In this document: positions 56,501-63,925 of the stretch, one piece after another
Layout: every line of letters starts with the position of its first letter
How positions within the stretch are numbered: the first letter of the stretch is position 1
Source of the DNA: Zhengitettix transpicula
Lineage: Eukaryota > Arthropoda > Insecta > Orthoptera > Tetrigidae
Direction: 5' to 3'
Length of the DNA stretch: 64,000 nt
NCBI GenBank assembly: GCA_037074705.1
Contig: CM073590.1
Coordinates: forward strand, 216,096,246-216,160,245
Program-made: the position numbers and the translations under genes
Notes under the pieces: generated by a model
Database searches by the model: none
Seen by the model: the letters and a program-made list of their open reading frames with translations, nothing else
What the model was told of the DNA's origin: nothing

Positions 56501-57473
56501 GAATACTTCTTAAAAGACTTACAATGCAATAAAGAAAAACACTTATAATAACCAAATTTAAATTATGAAATCTAAAAAAAATACCTTTACTTAAAAGTTT
56601 ACAACTCTGAATAATGTGAAATATTGAACTTACAATATCTCTGGTAATCCATGAATTTTTGCTCACTTGCATACGAACACTCACTCACTTTATACAGGCC
56701 ATAAAGAGCACCAAGTTGTGTTTACACTTCCACAGCCACCTCTCCACGATGACCTTACTCTCACTACGATTCAAGACAAACTGCTCCAAATAATTTACTT
56801 ATATAACTCGGCCCAATGTCCACCAACGAACTCTTATGACAGACTTACTTTCACGACGAACTCCTACCGACGATCGCTTCTATTTCTTTCGGCCTGTCAT
56901 CTACTATCTCTCCTGACGACTGCTTACTGATTTATCTCGGCCACCTAACTTGGCCTAATCCGGTCTCAATGTCCACCGACAAACTCTGCTGACAGACTGA
57001 TTACTGATCTCCTCTTATGACTCCTTAAATTTTTTTCTTTTGCGCATTTAACAACAAAGCCGTGTGCACTTCTCCCCACACCCTCGTCTAATTTTCCATC
57101 TGTCTCCCAATTATCCTCAATTACGTCATGTTGTGTACCACTCGTGTCCCTTCTGCCACTAATAATTTGAATCCAAACTATGACTCGCGCTGGCCTTTTG
57201 GACTCGGCACCACAGAGTTTGAGTGTACCTAGAGAGAGTTTGGGTGCACTTTTGCTTCCCCCTCCAGAGTTCGGTTACACTCAGAGTTCATGAGAAAATC
57301 TGCACACGGCACTACAGAGCCAGGCGTAGACACATTTAACTCACCCTCCTTTAATTTGCCATCTGTCACTCAATTATTCCATCATTATCTCCTTCTGTCT
57401 AACGTGTGTGCCTTCTGCCGTTGACCACGCGAGTCCAAATATTTGTTAATTATTATTGATTTCTTTTAATTAT

Positions 57474-57526
<53 letters not shown>

Positions 57527-60500
57527 CACACACACACATGTATATGAAAAATAAAAGAACACATTTATATAGGAAAGAGATACAGCAAGGTCAACTTACC
57601 TGATATAAATAGTTGATTCAGTTGGGCTAAGGAGAGATAATATTAGAAATATTTTAGGGGCTGAGCCCCCTTCATCAGGATGGAAGGTCTTATCTGCGTG
57701 CCAGTCAGACACGAATCTATTTCTTTTCCAGATTTGTTATTTAATTTGACCTCTTCACATTTTCCTTAAGAGTTATATATATTTTGCTAACATAATCTAT
57801 TACATTTTAAGGATGCTTTGGCTTTGCAAAAATCAGCTCAAGAACGCCGTGCTCAAAATGGAAACTCTGCTATCAAGGTACAACAGTGGGTAGAGCAAGA
57901 ATTGGAAGTGCTTGTTAGTACTCTAGTTGCTGAAAGAACTATTGAACAACTCTTGGAGGACAGAGGTCTTCTCAGTCAGCAATTGAAACAGCTTCAGGTA
58001 TTCAAAATATAAATTATTGTTTGTAAAATGTGGCTGGAGTTGTTCAGTTTTTGTTATCTCTTATATAGTGAGTGATTTACTGTAAGATTTTATTACTGCA
58101 CTTATTTGGTAGTTATATTGTTTACTCGATTTTAGAACTTTGTGGTGGTGTGATCATTAATATTGTTTACTTCAGTATATAATTGTCCATGACACAAGGT
58201 GCTTTCAATATAAGATTGTTGAATTTAGCTCTTGAATACAAAATGTCATTATATATGTCTCTCTAGGTCCTAGCTGAATTTAGAAAATGTAATAGTCCAG
58301 TTACTGAACCATAACAAACTTTTGATGTCTCACTATTCCTTGATACAATTTTCTCCTTTTGCAATCCATCATTTAAAAATTCTCAAACCTGATTATTATT
58401 TTATCTATTCTGTTTCATTTAATTGATTCAACAGGGATTGTTCAATTCCTTGGTGAATTCAATATTTATTCCACCTGTCCTATGCCACTGTCTACTTAAT
58501 TAGATAAGGATTTTCAGTTTTGTTAAGTGTAATGTGCAGTTGTGTTGCTCTAGGCTCCAGTATTTTTTAGTTTTCGTATGACCTGAAGAAAGGAACAAGG
58601 TTTGCAGAAATGTGTGGTATTTATATCATCACTTCTTTTGTCTGTACTTGACTATTTTTTTTATTATCCATTAGATAAATCTAGAAATTAATTATCAACT
58701 GCATTTCACCAAGAACAATTTTTGACAGTTTGTTTACTATTAAAAAGCTTCTTTTCTTTTTTATGTTCAATTGTGGGGAGCTAAAAATTGCTCCTTTACA
58801 ATACTGAGTAAAACTATACATTTTAACATTTTGTACAAAGTCATTTAGCATTTTCAATTCTTATTTTTAGTACTAGCTGGGTGCCCGATGTTGCCCAAGA
58901 TGTTGTTTATAACCCCCGATTTGACTCCAATCTAGGTAGCTTTTGCGTTATTTTTATGTAACACAACTCGACCCCCGTATCCCTAAATGTTTTCACCTCC
59001 CATTCAGAAGGGGGTTGAACACATTGACCCTGAAATAGTTTGATTCAACGAATACATTGCCGTTTGAACATGTTTGAAAATTTCCACCCCTGCTACAGTG
59101 CGTTAAAATAAAATACACTCAAAATTTGGCCAGTTACATCATTTGAAAATTTCATCTCCCGTTCAGCCACCCCACCTCCCACCACCGCACGTTATCCAGT
59201 TTGTTACAATGAAACTCAGACATCCATAACCCCAGAATTGACTTTAATTTTGGTCTATTCGCGTTATTTTCATGTAACACAACACCAAAGCACACCCCTA
59301 AACATTCTCCCCTTCCATGGCTATAGGGATTGAAATTATTCACAGAGAATGTGTACCAAAATATTATTAATTTAAATGACACTGAAAAATATTTATTGGA
59401 CGCAAATGTGGGCTGATTAACATGTTTGAATATTTCTACCTCTGTTAAGCCCCATCTGTGGGGGTTAAACAGCAAGTTGAATGTCATAATTAATCTCAGA
59501 GGCATCCATAACCCTGAATTTGATTCCTATATCGGGTTTTTGCATTATTTTTATGTAATGCAACTCTGCCCTACCCTTCATGGTTCTCTCCTCTCAAGTT
59601 GATAGGGGTTTTAATTATACACAGAATATATTAAAAAAGATTTTTTGTGTCATTAACCCTGCTAAATATTTATTTGACGCAAATATGGATAGGTTAACAT
59701 TTTTGAACATTCCTACCTCCTCCCACATTCACTCACCCTCGCTCACCTCTACGAGTTTCTCAGGTTGTTATAAATGAATTCAGCAACATCCATAACCCAG
59801 ATTTGTCTTGAATCTCGATTGTTTTCACATTATTTTCTTGTAACTCACCTCCACACATACCCGTGTTCCCCTCCCTTACCGAAAGGTTTAGAATTATACA
59901 CAAAAAAGTTGTGGAAATACTATCAATTTAACTAATGCTAAAAATTATGATTAAAATCAAGTATGGACCTCGATTGCATGATTCAAAATTTCCATCCCCG
60001 ACCACCCCGCCCCTGGGCGTTGAATGTCGTAATTAAACTCAGCGCCACCCATAATCATGGATTCGACACCAATCTCGGTTTGTTTTTTAGTGATTTTTAT
60101 GTAATGCCACTACACCCACACCCCTAAGGGCAGCTCCCCTCCCAATCCTGAAAGAGGTTGAAATTATACACGGAGGCAATATAGAGAAATTTTCATAATC
60201 CCATTGTTCCTGAAATATATTTATTCGATGCAATATATGGCCTGTTAACTTATTTTAAAATTCTACCCTCCACCTACCTCCACCCAACCCCTCCAAACAC
60301 AGCCTACCCAAGTGCGTTGCCCAGATGGTCATAAATGAACTCAGCGACATCCATTTGACTCGAATTTTGGTTGTTTTTGCATTATTTACTTGTAACCAAC
60401 CCCCACCCCCTAAGAATGCTCCCCCCTCATGCCACAAGGGGTTAAAATTTTTCACACATGACATGGATAAAAATACTATAAATCTAATTAACCCCGAAAA

Positions 60501-63500
60501 ATATTTATTCCACACAAAGATCAACCATTTTCCCTGGATTTGACTGTAATCTTGGTTAATCCTAAGGGTGCTCCTTTCCCATGTTGTAAGGGATTGAAAT
60601 TTTACTCAGATAACATCGATTGAAACACTATCAATCTCTTTGATGTCTAAAAATATTTATCTGCCTAAAATATAGGATGTTTTACCATGGTTGAATATTT
60701 CCACCCCCACCCCTGTGTGTGCTTATATCTCATGCCGAAAGGGGTTGAAATTTTACAAACAACATCAATAGATATATTATAAATGTCATTGAGCTCAACA
60801 ATTATTTATTCCATGCAAATATCAACCATTTAACCTGTTAGAAAAATTCTACCCCTGTGTAGCGCCGCCCCTGGGGTTAAATGGCCAATTGAATGTCATT
60901 ATTAAACTCAGATACATCCATGTTTGAATATTTCCACCCCTGTCCAATACCACTCCTGGGGTTGGTAGACATGTCTCACCCCGACAGTGTTTGCTTCCTG
61001 GTCGCAAAGAACACTTGTACAAAATTTGGTGAAATTTGCTCCATTGGTGTAGATTTGTATAAGGAACATACCCACAAATATATATACATACATACAAACA
61101 CTTTTATTTATTAGATTTAAGAAGTAACAGGTCTATAATTAACTTACTAGATATTGCTGAGGCAAGAGCATTTGTCACATAAAATGTAAATATAAGTAAT
61201 ATATAAAATATACTTTAACATTCCTTTGCCAACAACACTTGTTTTTTACACACAAGAAAGATACTGACTTAGTTGGTATATATCTTCCTGTGGTTGGCCA
61301 GTGTATCCACAACCCATTTGACAGGATGGTTCGACACGCTCAGCACACTATGTTAGCAGTTATGTCACCCTGTGACTTCAAACCCTCTGACGTCAAATTC
61401 TCTGTCCCAACATACAAGATATTGAAGTCATATAAAAATAAAAAGAACAATTTAAAATTGATAAATGATGAGAATTTTCTAAATAACTTTTACTATATGG
61501 ACCTATTACAATTCAACACTAAATGAAATAGGTCAACAGTTGTATATACAGTATGCTACAGGTATCTTGAGCTAATTTTTTTTTTAAAAAAAAAACTCTA
61601 AACAACTACTAATAAATTTGATATTATCTCTTACTCTTGGAAATACTGCAGCATAGTAACATGGAAAGTAGTGACTCATTTCTCTCAAGAAAATCAACAA
61701 CATATGATATTTACGTGCTGTGCCTCCCGTCAAAGATATATATTAGAGAGAAAAAAAATAACTTCTGAGAATAAAATATTATTTCCGGACATATATTCCA
61801 GTTAGTTCAAAATATTTATGCCACAGGACATTGTTTTGTAATTTATGTAATCTACATCTGAATTGTTTGGTTTAAAAAAATTCCATTTTTATGTCAAAGT
61901 ATCTTTAAATAATTACCAATGTCATTAAATATGAAGATGAGTTTGAATGTTGAAAGCCTCCCTTTCCATGTCTGATGTTACACAGTCATGACTTTATTCT
62001 AAAATCACAACTGTGTCAATGATTTGTTTCCACTTGTCATTAATTTGTTACTCTCACACCATACATTATTCTCTTGATTCGTATTCCTTTCATATTTTAA
62101 TAATTATGATGGATGTCAGTTTATCCATTTTTTGAGCATAACATGTCTCTTTAATGGTCTTATATGTATTGTGCAGTCTACTCTTTCACTCTTCTATTTT
62201 ATTATTTATTGTTATATGAATCTATTTTAAGTTCATTTTATACTATATTTTAATTTTTAACAAATGCCATTTGATTTTGGCCCTCAGCACATTACATTCC
62301 TAAATTGATCCCATCAGAAGGCTTGTATTTCTGTGAGTTTGGTTTTATGATATTGTCAAGTTATTTTTATTTCCTTATCTGAGAATAAACCTCTTTGAGA
62401 ATAAACCACTTTGAGAATAAACCACTTTGAGAATAAACCACTTTGAGAATAAACCACTTTGAGAATAAACCACTTTGAGAATAAACCACTTTGAGAATTT
62501 AATTTCTAAAAACTACACTATTGTGGTGGTCACTCAAATGTAGAAAAATTTTGGAATCTGGCTTCGTCTAGTAGTCTAGTAGTCTCGTGTTCTGGGTAGT
62601 ATTAATGACTTCCTATACTAACCCATTTTCCCAAACTCAGCTGTTCACTATATTTTGCTTTTCCAGTCAACTTGTGCATTATTGAGATCTCAAGCTACTA
62701 TAACATTTATCAAATGTTTGGTTGGTTTTTCGGAATGCTCAATAATTTTTTTCAAGTGTCCTGTATCAAGTGATCAGCTTAATTTTGTTTCTAACTGCTA
62801 TAACTTTGTTGGTCTTGTCCACCAAATATGAATAGCAGTATATTTATATATGTTGTTTTATTTGCCCTAGGATTCTCCCTCTTGACACCTTCACTAATTT
62901 GTACATTTCTCCAGTCATATAGTCTAGGTTTTTTGTTTAATATAATAAAGCCTCATGTGAATAATAAGGTTTCTGCTTTTTCCTTTTTCTAGTATTTTTT
63001 ATTTTGAACTTGTTTGGTTCATATTCTGGGAAGCATTTCACTTTTACTTCCTTGTTATCAGCTCTTATGTGGCTCACAATTAGTCCCAAGTAATTATACA
63101 CCATTCTTCTGTTTTGTTGCTTTCATTTCTTCAACTGTCGCCTTCGGCTCTTTTATTTCTTGGTCATTCTATTTTCTGCTCTATCCCTAGATTTCAACCT
63201 CCTTTTGAAAACTACCAATTGCTTTGCTTGCTGTTAAGTTTGTATAAGTGCACTTCTTACAGCTCCAGTTAACTTTTGCTTGTTGGCTATGTTTCATCTA
63301 TGGCAAAGTGAAACCATATCTAATGATGGAGATAATTAGTGATTTAGCTTTAATTCATTGTCCACTTTTCCAATCACCGATGACAGCTTATTAATACCAT
63401 GAAAGTGATAATAGCTTTTCTATTTAATTGTTCTTTGAATTAAACCCTGGTAACTCAGACTCACTGGTACTCCACAACCTATCATAACTTGTAAATTACA

Positions 63501-63925
63501 AGATGAATGAAAAAAGGAAAATTTGTTCCAGTCTGTACCACATTGAGAGCCAAATAATATGAAATAATTTGTCAAACGTAGCAGTTTGATGTGAGTGGTG
63601 GAAATACAATTGGAGCAGACAGGTTGATAAAATATTCTCTCCATGGATTCCAAGTTTCACAGAATAAAGTTGTATTCTCTTTTGAGCCCTTTTATTTTCT
63701 GTAATTTGTGTGGTTATGAATGTATAATTGTTTGTTAGAATTATAAATGCACAATAAAATATACAATTTTATGAAATCCTTTTCAGAGTAACCTCAAAGT
63801 TGACTCTTTGAGATCCAAAGATAAAGAAGAAATTGAAGAAGAAATTAAACAACTCAATGAAGACATCTCTCTTCGAAATACTCAAATATCTGATTTGCAG
63901 CAAAAGTTGATCGATGCTGATAAAG
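33538..63925 (+). CDS. KIF4: KIF4-type chromokinesin, 5' part, 13 exons, continues past the window
   Basis: Coding segments: 33538-33769, 34074-34264, 34507-34650, 41003-41106, 44359-44570, 44715-44890, 47319-47663, 47731-47913, 50521-50714, 50788-50932, 51816-52037, 57812-57997, 63787-63925. All are GT-AG and in phase, giving 824 residues. The ATG directly follows a CATTTTAG acceptor, so a non-coding first exon is implied. Motor landmarks: RIRPL near residue 15, P-loop GQTGSGKT (87-94), switch I NAQSSRSH (202-209), switch II DLAGSER (236-242), microtubule-binding [16 protein letters not shown], and the neck [17 protein letters not shown] typical of KIF4. A long coiled coil follows. Family role: plus-end-directed motor of chromosome arms and the spindle midzone. 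The Cys-rich C-terminal tail lies right of the window. Introns of 3-6 kb hold many transposons. Confidence 0.97.
34074..34264 (+). CDS. KIF4: KIF4 exon: P-loop
   Basis: Encodes [20 protein letters not shown], the ATP-binding P-loop, then [11 protein letters not shown]. Ends TTC ATG GAG at GTGAAC. Confidence 0.98.
34507..34650 (+). CDS. KIF4: KIF4 exon: [10 protein letters not shown] segment
   Basis: Encodes [20 protein letters not shown] and the kinesin-conserved IPGLTEVPV. Phase 0 at both ends. The next exon lies 6.35 kb away. Confidence 0.97.
34733..34825. repeat. Family C terminal hairpin
   Basis: TAGCCAAATACAGACAAAAG is mirrored by TTGTCTGTATTTGGCTA about 60 bp on; the arms meet at an AT-rich middle. 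Confidence 0.75.
35192..36310 (+). repeat. Iterated repeat family E (ACTAGCTGGG start)
   Basis: Opens ACTAGCTGGGTGCCCGGCG, then iterates degenerate units of about 300 bp containing AAGGGGTTGAAATTTTACA, GACATCCATAACC and AATATTTATTC. The same head and units occur at 58873, and a terminus at 38990-39125. It has no coding capacity. Confidence 0.75.
36470..37620. repeat. Direct duplication, about 762 bp apart
   Basis: The segment with TTTATGGTATGTCATCTAC, ACCAGTCACAC and AATCAGCTGATCATTT (about 36470-36835) recurs at about 37230-37620 in the same order and orientation with modest divergence. Each copy ends with a family C terminal motif (CAGACAAATGTATATCATCA). Confidence 0.8.
37655..37702. repeat. 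(AT)n microsatellite
   Basis: About 45 bp of alternating AT. Confidence 0.9.
38990..39125 (+). repeat. Family E 3' terminus
   Basis: TTGTATAAAGAACAACGTAAATACATACATACATAC through TTTATTATATAGATTT matches the end of the 58873-61115 copy. The part between 36310 and here may be insertions that split one original element. Confidence 0.65.
39832..39900 (+). repeat. tRNA-like sequence (SINE head or tRNA relic)
   Basis: GGTGTGG and CCACACC form a perfect 7-bp acceptor-like stem 69 nt apart, with an A-box-like TGGTTGAGTGG and a B-box-like GGTTCGTTTTCC between. The anticodon arm has a loop that does not fit a functional tRNA. Confidence 0.55.
41003..41106 (+). CDS. KIF4: KIF4 exon: switch I
   Basis: Encodes [20 protein letters not shown]. 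Two overlapping GT donors lie at the end. The phase of the next exon requires GTAGGT after position 41106, giving NNVDSATS across the junction; using the GT two bases upstream would break the frame. Confidence 0.95.
41190..41700 (-). repeat. Family E 3' part, reverse orientation
   Basis: Begins with the reversed terminus (ATACAAATTACACCTGTGG, then TTTTGTACATTTGTTC) and continues with reversed family E units. The 147-codon ORF 41169-41612 is read across this repeat and is not considered a gene. Confidence 0.65.
41715..41947 (+). repeat. tRNA-derived SINE, plus orientation, with CCTT run
   Basis: CAAGTCCTGCC (end of the tRNA-like head), then the body, expanded by a (CCTT)n polypyrimidine run at about 41746-41829, ending CCTTCCTCACTATCCAAG. 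It faces the minus-oriented tandem array that follows. Confidence 0.8.
41957..42032. repeat. (AT)n microsatellite
   Basis: Interrupted alternating AT, at the junction between oppositely oriented SINE copies. Confidence 0.9.
42232..42305 (-). repeat. tRNA-like SINE head, unit 1
   Basis: The reverse strand folds as a tRNA: acceptor TGACCCG/CGGGTCA-type pairing (TGACCCGG with CTGGGTCA), A-box-like TGGCCGAGATGG, anticodon arm TCTGT-GTACTAA-GCAGA, B box GGTTCAAGTCC. The loop anticodon would be ACT. This is the RNA polymerase III promoter region of the SINE. Confidence 0.8.
42619..42692 (-). repeat. tRNA-like SINE head, unit 2
   Basis: Same tRNA-like sequence as unit 1, exactly 387 bp further on. 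Confidence 0.8.
43047..44280 (-). mobile_element. Degraded Penelope-like element
   Basis: GGGCTTTGCCTGGAATGTAA and CTACCGCAAGGTTTTAACC match the minus-strand PLE at 18.9-20.0 kb in the same order (tail, GIY-YIG, CxxC linker). A short opposite-strand piece near 43409-43560 ([18 protein letters not shown] on the plus strand) shows that part of it is inverted here too. Confidence 0.7.
44359..44570 (+). CDS. KIF4: KIF4 exon: switch II
   Basis: Encodes [39 protein letters not shown] and [11 protein letters not shown]. The acceptor is TGATTTCAG. Confidence 0.97.
44715..44890 (+). CDS. KIF4: KIF4 exon: motor end and neck
   Basis: Encodes [19 protein letters not shown] and the KIF4-type neck [20 protein letters not shown], then the start of the stalk. 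Confidence 0.97.
45345..45560 (+). repeat. tRNA-like SINE, degenerate
   Basis: GGTAGCTTAATTTGTAAAGC (A-box region) and GGGTTTAATTCTC (B-box region), followed by a CTTCCTTCC tract and ATATGCTTTTC elements like the other SINE bodies. Confidence 0.6.
45895..46065 (-). mobile_element. PLE tail fragment
   Basis: GTCCAGGACTTTGCCTAGAT, GGAGAGTTCCCAAAGATGG and GCATTGGTCGAATTTGTTG match the tail of the 19.1-kb PLE copy. Confidence 0.7.
46066..47318. other. KIF4 intron stretch without recognised features
   Basis: AT-rich intron sequence; no ORF, transposon or repeat that I can identify. Confidence 0.5.
47319..47663 (+). CDS. KIF4: KIF4 exon: stalk coiled coil
   Basis: Begins [15 protein letters not shown], which continues the EITKLKQE of the previous exon. 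Heptad-rich; includes [20 protein letters not shown] and [19 protein letters not shown]. Confidence 0.95.
47731..47913 (+). CDS. KIF4: KIF4 exon: acidic stalk segment
   Basis: Encodes [16 protein letters not shown], an Asp/His-rich stretch ([14 protein letters not shown]), then [10 protein letters not shown]. Only 67 bp of intron separate it from the previous exon. Confidence 0.93.
48280..49440 (-). mobile_element. Penelope-like element, minus strand (left half of inverted pair)
   Basis: The reverse strand carries RT C-terminal and linker remnants ([33 protein letters not shown]), GIY-YIG remnants, and a tail ([13 protein letters not shown], then CAGCCAATCAGGTCCAC) that reappears in the plus-strand copy on its right. 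Confidence 0.8.
49441..49870 (+). mobile_element. Penelope-like element 3' end, plus strand (right half)
   Basis: [17 protein letters not shown], the protein's C-terminus, is followed by a stop, an untranslated tail with CAACCAATCAGGTCCTG, and a hammerhead-like motif near 49724. It is homologous to 48290-48480 in the opposite sense. Confidence 0.8.
49724..49752 (+). ncRNA. Hammerhead-like motif in PLE tail (decayed)
   Basis: AATGATGG, a stem GGAAGT/GCTATC with one mismatch, then GAAAAG. The first box differs from CTGATGA at two positions. Confidence 0.3.
49990..50395 (-). mobile_element. Jockey-like LINE C-terminal remnant
   Basis: Broken reverse-strand frames give [24 protein letters not shown] and [15 protein letters not shown] stretches, which suit the post-RT region of Jockey elements as at 31.1 kb. 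Too decayed for certainty. Confidence 0.5.
50521..50714 (+). CDS. KIF4: KIF4 exon: stalk coiled coil
   Basis: Encodes [20 protein letters not shown] and [20 protein letters not shown]. Ends two bases into a Lys codon at GTAAGG. Confidence 0.95.
50788..50932 (+). CDS. KIF4: KIF4 exon: stalk coiled coil
   Basis: Encodes [20 protein letters not shown] and [15 protein letters not shown]. The LxxLExKI pattern is typical of KIF4 stalks. Confidence 0.95.
50933..51815. other. KIF4 intron without recognised features
   Basis: AT-rich; no repeat or coding signal recognised. Confidence 0.5.
51816..52037 (+). CDS. KIF4: KIF4 exon: basic [14 protein letters not shown] block
   Basis: Encodes [20 protein letters not shown] and [17 protein letters not shown]. 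This is the strongly conserved KIF4 stalk block (RQMKEEAEKFR-like followed by VLRRKTEEAAA). Confidence 0.97.
52408..52532. repeat. 50-bp tandem repeat, about 2.5 copies
   Basis: The unit starts TTTTGTAATAAACAAAAATA and repeats with one or two substitutions. It abuts an LTR boundary-like sequence (TTTGTAATAAAC also at 52575). Confidence 0.85.
52540..53340 (-). mobile_element. LTR retrotransposon remnant
   Basis: Read on the reverse strand, an LTR-like end ATTACAAAA is followed by TTGGCACCTCAACGTGGGGC, the usual look of a primer-binding site and 5' leader. The segment with TTTTCAGGGCCGTCTATTGG recurs in related form at 56470. No gag or pol was recognised. Confidence 0.6.
53206..53330. repeat. 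54-bp tandem repeat, about 2.3 copies
   Basis: The unit includes ACTCTGAATATGTACTTGTC and CTCAATCCTCCTCCGAGCA. Confidence 0.85.
53350..53575 (+). repeat. tRNA-derived SINE, plus orientation, head truncated
   Basis: CTGGGTCAAATATTTTCAGT, then TGCCTGAGCATATGAATTCA and CCTCACTATCCAAGTTCG, ending ATTAGTTCCTATTCCTTAAT. Confidence 0.8.
53620..53775. repeat. Family A hairpin repeat, diverged
   Basis: TAGTTTGTGGCTTACCTGAA at the left; CTTTTCATACCAATGATCTC at the right in inverted sense. Confidence 0.65.
53787..54131 (-). repeat. 3' LTR
   Basis: 345 bp, TGTAA...TTACA ends. It contains GAGCACGCCCATCCTCGGTC and GCCAAGGGCGCTCGACCG, shared with the solo LTR at 18320. Confidence 0.9.
54132..54146 (-). 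other. Polypurine tract candidate
   Basis: On the reverse strand TGGAGGGGGGGAATA directly abuts the 3' LTR, the position of plus-strand priming in LTR elements. Confidence 0.75.
54694..55479 (-). CDS. Unrecognised 261-residue ORF of the LTR element
   Basis: An intact ORF on the element's sense strand, beginning about 270 nt after the 5' LTR. The first 130 residues are predicted helical and Asp/Glu/Lys-rich ([20 protein letters not shown], then [20 protein letters not shown]). The C-terminal part is basic and Cys-containing ([20 protein letters not shown], then [19 protein letters not shown]). A gag-like or accessory role would fit its place, but I see no CCHC knuckle, protease or RT motif. 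Confidence 0.7.
   Translation of the reverse strand: MGSFIVLIAMAERNNEAELDMWDKCLKLLNVNLKLLNGCVDVVSGISRKFDVINERMDVLIDGKVDKVEEDLNVKCDDFRDKVDVESAKPEVKENILQDQIVTQNGKSEEGNNKLNVGGKENLVQKQLLSDSELHKLANNLKEKMLENGEIVKPINQEKSSGCRSKNISQNVTKGKITKNKYKCVNFKEGYYRLSPKKKIFVCKEGLIFITPHRKKMCMFEECMNKGSNNWYGVADRRVKNVIQTPVNLGYTNNRKLNVDD
55728..55745 (-). other. Primer-binding-site candidate
   Basis: Three bases inside the 5' LTR the reverse strand reads TGGCGAGCCAACGCTGGG, starting TGG as required to pair with a tRNA CCA end. The tRNA is not identified. Confidence 0.6.
55749..56093 (-). repeat. 5' LTR
   Basis: 345 bp, same termini and length as the partner at 53787. Followed on the right by AT-rich sequence and a family A arm. 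Confidence 0.9.
56100..56190 (-). repeat. Family A arm
   Basis: ATTGCAATATTGGTATGGAG through ACCTGAAAGTGAAGTGCGG, then truncated by the LTR-like sequence that follows. Confidence 0.75.
56195..57470 (-). mobile_element. LTR retrotransposon remnants, minus strand
   Basis: GGGCGCCAATTTGTAATAAT and CCCCACTTTGGAGTGTCAAT look like reversed PBS/LTR borders. TTTTCAGGGTTGTTTACTGG parallels 52720. The distal part is rich in GACGAACTC and CTGACGACTG-like stretches without an open frame. No pol motif recognised. Confidence 0.5.
57475..57545. repeat. AT and CA microsatellite
   Basis: (AT)n followed by (CA)n. Confidence 0.9.
57550..57745 (-). repeat. Family D repeat with hammerhead-like core
   Basis: Begins near AGGAAAGAGATACAGCAAGG and continues through GTCAACTTACC to the core at 57640-57678 and beyond. 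A second, older copy lies at 8590-8810. Confidence 0.65.
57636..57678 (-). ncRNA. Hammerhead-like core with intact CTGATGA box
   Basis: On the reverse strand: CTGATGA, stem II AGGGG/CCCCT with inner GC pairs, then AAAA where GAAA is expected. It is followed by a short AT-rich hairpin (AATAT/AATAT region) and ATC, a permitted cleavage triplet. Only the G of the second box is wrong. Confidence 0.45.
57812..57997 (+). CDS. KIF4: KIF4 exon: stalk, post-basic block
   Basis: Encodes [18 protein letters not shown], then [20 protein letters not shown], matching the conserved KIF4 segment after the AAA-NKRLK block. The 5.8 kb upstream intron contains the LTR elements. Confidence 0.96.
57998..58564. 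other. KIF4 intron stretch without recognised features
   Basis: No repeat or coding signal recognised. Confidence 0.5.
58565..58680 (+). repeat. Family C fragment, plus orientation
   Basis: GACCTGAAGAAAGGAACAAG, GCAGAAATGTGTGGTATTT and CTTTTGTCTGTACTTGACTA are the arm sequence of the family C palindromes. Confidence 0.75.
58873..61115 (+). repeat. Iterated repeat family E, long copy
   Basis: Opens ACTAGCTGGGTGCCCGATG and ends ACATACATACAAACACTTTTATTTATTAGATTT. Between lie about seven degenerate units of about 300 bp, each with AAGGGGTTGAAATT-like, AATATTTATT and CATCCATAACC blocks in the same order. ORFs crossing it (59152-59505, 60255-60524, 60849-61097) translate the repeated unit and are not considered genes. 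Confidence 0.8.
61116..62380. other. KIF4 intron stretch without recognised features
   Basis: AT-rich. The plus ORF 61239-61526 has no motif I recognise. Confidence 0.45.
62381..62498. repeat. 16-bp tandem repeat, 7 copies
   Basis: The unit GAGAATAAACCACTTT is repeated seven times plus a partial, almost without variation. Confidence 0.95.
62499..63786. other. KIF4 intron end without recognised features
   Basis: No recognisable element; T-rich stretches and short ORFs only. Confidence 0.45.
63787..63925 (+). CDS. KIF4: KIF4 exon: stalk coiled coil (last in window)
   Basis: Encodes [20 protein letters not shown] and [20 protein letters not shown]. Ends one base into a codon at GTAAAT; the following exon is outside the window. 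Confidence 0.95.

Noticed and set aside
58586..58620. Family C CTGAAGA ... GCAGAAATG as a hammerhead
   Set aside because: Box order is right, but no stem II forms between them in any copy examined.
59152..61097. Several ORFs of 80-117 codons on the minus strand
   Set aside because: All read through degenerate 300-bp family E units; no conserved protein motif.
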